DNA from: UBA2357 sp002344625
GTDB taxonomy: Bacteria > Pseudomonadota > Gammaproteobacteria > Burkholderiales > Rhodocyclaceae
DNA length: 64,000 nucleotides
NCBI GenBank assembly: GCA_937995335.1
Contig: CALKIH010000053.1
Location: 1-64,000 of the forward strand
Reading direction: 5' to 3'
Under the pieces are notes generated by a model that did not search any database, was not told where the DNA came from, and saw only the letters and a list, made by a program, of their open reading frames with translations. Shown here piece by piece: positions 60,823 to 64,000 of this stretch. The position numbers and the translations under genes are program-made. The stretch's first letter is position 1. Every line of letters begins with the position of its first letter.

Positions 60823-63387
60823 ATGGAGATCACGAACCGTCCCATGCAACCCAAGCGCAACGCCTCGCTGCATCTGCGGTTATGGCTGGTCGTCGGCCTG
60901 GCCGTAATCCCGGTATTCCTGCTCGCGCTTTCCGACTACCGGGCCCGCCGCCTGGAGGCGGTCGCCAGCGTCGAGCGCGAGGTGGACCGGATGCTGGTGG
61001 TCGCGAGCCGCGAGGAACAGATCGCCCTCCGGAACGTGCAACTGGTGCTGGAGATCATGGCGCGCTCCGACAACATCGCCACGCTCGACTCGAGTGACTG
61101 TTCGGCCGCGGCGACACGCTTGCTGGCATCGTTCGACGACTATGCCAACCTGGGCGCGGCCCTGCCCGACGGCACGGTGTTCTGCAGCGCCTACCCCAGC
61201 CGCTCGAATACCAATGTCGGCGACCGCCAGTGGTTTCGCGAAGGCGTGCGGAGCACCTCAATGACTGCGGGCGAGTTCGTCATCGGGCGCATAACCGGCA
61301 GACCCGGCGTGCTTTTCTCATTGCCCCTGCGCAACGAAGGCGGAGGCTTGCGCGCCCTGCTGTTCGCATCGCTCAAGCTCGACTGGTTCGATCGCCTGGT
61401 GGCCGGCTTCCTGCTGCCCGAGCGCGCCGAAGCGAGCGTCATCTCCAAGAGCGGCGAGGTCTTGTCGCACTACCCGGACAACGGCCGCTGGCGCGGGCAT
61501 ACGCTGGCGCCGGAAACGCTCGCACGCTTCGTCGCAGCCGCCGATGGCCACCGTGACGTGGTCGAGATGGCCGGTCTGGACGGCAGCCGCCGGGTATATG
61601 GCGTGCTGCCGACCCGCTTCGCCGGCGAAACGATCATGATCGTGATCGGCGCGCCGCTGGAACACTCGCTGGCGCAGATCGACCAGGAATTCTGGATGCG
61701 CCTCGCCATACTGGCGGGGATTGCACTGATCTCGGTCCTGGGGGCGCGCTTCTACGTGCATCGCCTGATCGAAGTCTGGGCACGCCGGCTGCGCGACAAG
61801 GTCGGGCAGATCGCCAGCGGCAAGCTCGATACCCGGATCACCCGGTTTTCCTCGGTGCGCGACTTCGCGGCGGTCGAACACGGCATCAATGCCATGGCGA
61901 GCGAAATCGAGGCGCACCGCAGCCATCTCGAGACCCTGGTCGAGCACCGCACCCGCGAGCTGGTCGAGGCACGGCGTGCCGCCGAGGCTTCGACCCATGC
62001 GAAGAGCGCCTTTCTGGCCAACATGAGCCACGAGATCCGGACGCCGATGAACGCCATCATCGGCATGTGCCATCTGCTCAAGCGCTCGCCGCTGACGCCC
62101 GACCAGCTCGACAAGCTCGCCGGCATCACCAAGGCGTCCGGCCACCTCCTGAACGTGATCAACGACATCCTCGATCTGTCGCGGATCGAGGCCGGCAAGC
62201 TGACGCTGGTCGACATCCCCTACAGACCGGCGGACGAACTGCAGGCGGTGGCCACGCTGATCACCCAGACCGCGCGCCTGAAGGGGCTGGAAGTCACGGT
62301 CGACACCGCCGGCCTGCCGGTCGAGGTGAACGGCGACCCGACCCGGCTACGCCAGGCCGTGCTCAACTTCGCCGGCAACGCGGTCAAGTTCACCGACCAT
62401 GGCCAGATCAGCCTGCGCGGCGAAACCATCGCCGCCGACGACAAGGGCTGGATGCTGCGGTTCTCGGTCAGCGACACCGGACCCGGCATTCCGCCCGAGG
62501 TCTTGCCGCGGCTCTTTTCCGCCTTCGAGCAAGCCGACGACAGCCTGACCCGCGAACACGGCGGCTCGGGACTGGGGCTGGCCATTTCGCGCAACCTGGC
62601 CGAGCTCATGGGCGGCGAGGCGGGGGTCGACAGCACCCTCGGACAGGGAAGCCGCTTCTGGATCACCGTGCGGGTCAGCCCGTCGTACGCCACCGGCGCC
62701 AGGACCACGCGCAAGAATGCAGAGGCCCGCCTGCGCGCGCGCCAGCCTCCGCCCAGGGTGTTGCTGGTCGAGGACAACGAGATCGGCCGAATGGTGGCCG
62801 TGAAGCTGCTCAAGCTTGCCGGCGTCGCGGTGGAGGCGGCAGTCGACGGCATCGAGGGCGTCGAGCGCGCGTCGCACGCCCGCTTCGACCTGATCCTGAT
62901 GGATCTGCAGATGCCGCGCCTCGACGGACTCGCCGCGACTCGCCGGATTCGTACCCTGCCCGGACTCGCCGACATTCCGATACTCGCGATGACCGCCAAC
63001 GTCTTCGAGCAGGACCGCGATGCCTGCATGGCCAGCGGCATGAACGATTTCATCGCCAAACCGGTAGAGCCGGAAACCCTTTACGCGGCGCTGCTCAGGT
63101 GGCTGCCGCCGGCGCCGACGGATGAGGACGACACGGACGACACGCCCAGCCCGCCCACGACGCGGCTCTCGGACCAAGCGATGTCGGCATTGCTGAACGC
63201 GCTCGGCACGGCCCTCGAGAGCGGCAACATCGAGGCGAACCTGCTGTTCAAGCGCGAACTCGAACCACTGCGGCAGCACTTTGGCGCGCGGCTCGCCGCG
63301 CTCGAGAAGGCCATGGCCGATTTCGATTTCGAGGCCGCCGCGAGCGCGCTCCGGACGCTGAGAGACCAAAACCAGGCACGCCGTTGA
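60823..63387 (+). CDS. Membrane hybrid sensor histidine kinase (Cache, HAMP, HisKA, HATPase, REC)
   Basis: An 854-residue sensor. A first membrane segment (about 18-38) is followed by a periplasmic double-Cache region (about 40-285; FDDYANLGAALPDGTVFCSAYP, VGDRQWFREGV) and a second membrane segment (about 290-312). Then come HAMP, HisKA with H403 in NMSHEIRTPMNAI, HATPase (GSGLGLAISRNLAELMGG) and a receiver with D694 in LILMDLQMPRLDG. The C-terminal 70 residues are helical and HPt-like in length but show no clear phospho-His. The ATG at 60844 is an alternative start. A response regulator follows after 61 bases. Confidence 0.9.
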   Translation: MEITNRPMQPKRNASLHLRLWLVVGLAVIPVFLLALSDYRARRLEAVASVEREVDRMLVVASREEQIALRNVQLVLEIMARSDNIATLDSSDCSAAATRLLASFDDYANLGAALPDGTVFCSAYPSRSNTNVGDRQWFREGVRSTSMTAGEFVIGRITGRPGVLFSLPLRNEGGGLRALLFASLKLDWFDRLVAGFLLPERAEASVISKSGEVLSHYPDNGRWRGHTLAPETLARFVAAADGHRDVVEMAGLDGSRRVYGVLPTRFAGETIMIVIGAPLEHSLAQIDQEFWMRLAILAGIALISVLGARFYVHRLIEVWARRLRDKVGQIASGKLDTRITRFSSVRDFAAVEHGINAMASEIEAHRSHLETLVEHRTRELVEARRAAEASTHAKSAFLANMSHEIRTPMNAIIGMCHLLKRSPLTPDQLDKLAGITKASGHLLNVINDILDLSRIEAGKLTLVDIPYRPADELQAVATLITQTARLKGLEVTVDTAGLPVEVNGDPTRLRQAVLNFAGNAVKFTDHGQISLRGETIAADDKGWMLRFSVSDTGPGIPPEVLPRLFSAFEQADDSLTREHGGSGLGLAISRNLAELMGGEAGVDSTLGQGSRFWITVRVSPSYATGARTTRKNAEARLRARQPPPRVLLVEDNEIGRMVAVKLLKLAGVAVEAAVDGIEGVERASHARFDLILMDLQMPRLDGLAATRRIRTLPGLADIPILAMTANVFEQDRDACMASGMNDFIAKPVEPETLYAALLRWLPPAPTDEDDTDDTPSPPTTRLSDQAMSALLNALGTALESGNIEANLLFKRELEPLRQHFGARLAALEKAMADFDFEAAASALRTLRDQNQARR

Positions 63388-63448
63388 CCGAAAGAAAAGT
63401 TAAAAGGTGCAAAATAGGCCTTCCAGAGCGCATAGACGCCCGAAGGAC

Positions 63449-64000
<552 letters not shown>

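Overview
The window reads as a contiguous piece of a high-G+C betaproteobacterial chromosome. The best fit is the Azoarcus/Thauera/Aromatoleum group (Rhodocyclales). The evidence is the rpoN-hpf-ptsN-hprK block, a very long FAD/Fe-S oxidoreductase of the DUF3683 type, a DUF1840 protein, and the general protein character. The genus is inference. I see no rRNA, tRNA, CRISPR array, insertion sequence or phage gene. Genes are densely packed and many overlap by 1 to 4 bases.

From 1 to about 34.3 kb the content is mostly housekeeping: 3' end of recA, recX, lptB, rpoN, hpf, ptsN, hprK, ilvA, 5-formyl-THF cyclo-ligase, a soluble lytic transglycosylase, a complex I NDUFA9-like protein, cca, a GST, a hydrolase, a MidA-type methyltransferase, a pteridine-reductase-like SDR, ttcA, a cyclase-like/FHA fusion, RidA, the DUF3683 oxidoreductase, a sirtuin coupled to a molybdopterin oxidoreductase, pyrE, exonuclease III, LysE, a CBS protein, threonine aldolase, a Cache-PAS-GGDEF-EAL protein, upp and hpt.

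From 34.3 to 37.7 kb there is an accessory cassette on the minus strand: a 210-residue protein with a Tat-like N-terminus, a PqqD-like protein, an HprK-related kinase and an NTP_transf_5-type nucleotidyltransferase. It matches what I know as the HPr-rel-A system, whose function is unknown. An AT-rich leader with a perfect 16-bp palindrome lies upstream. The kinase, nucleotidyltransferase and PqqD-like combination resembles the tailoring set of some lasso-peptide clusters. This is the best candidate here for an undescribed system.

From 38.0 to 45.6 kb an IclR regulator is divergent from a seven-gene catabolic operon: MBL-fold protein, flavin monooxygenase, DUF2783, VOC protein, fumarylacetoacetase-type hydrolase, maleylacetoacetate isomerase and an MFS transporter. 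It looks like an aromatic ring-opening route, but no classical ring-cleavage dioxygenase is present.

From 45.7 to 60.6 kb lies an amine-oxidation region. The quinohemoprotein amine dehydrogenase operon qhpADCB is on the minus strand. A response regulator, a 2,110-residue hybrid sensor kinase and an aldehyde dehydrogenase are divergent from it, followed by a convergent outer-membrane barrel gene. Direct repeats spaced 10 bp apart lie in the qhpA/response-regulator gap and again upstream of the barrel gene, and related motifs precede the aldehyde dehydrogenase. I infer one regulated pathway: amine to aldehyde in the periplasm, then aldehyde to acid. The window ends in a second hybrid kinase and a truncated response regulator.
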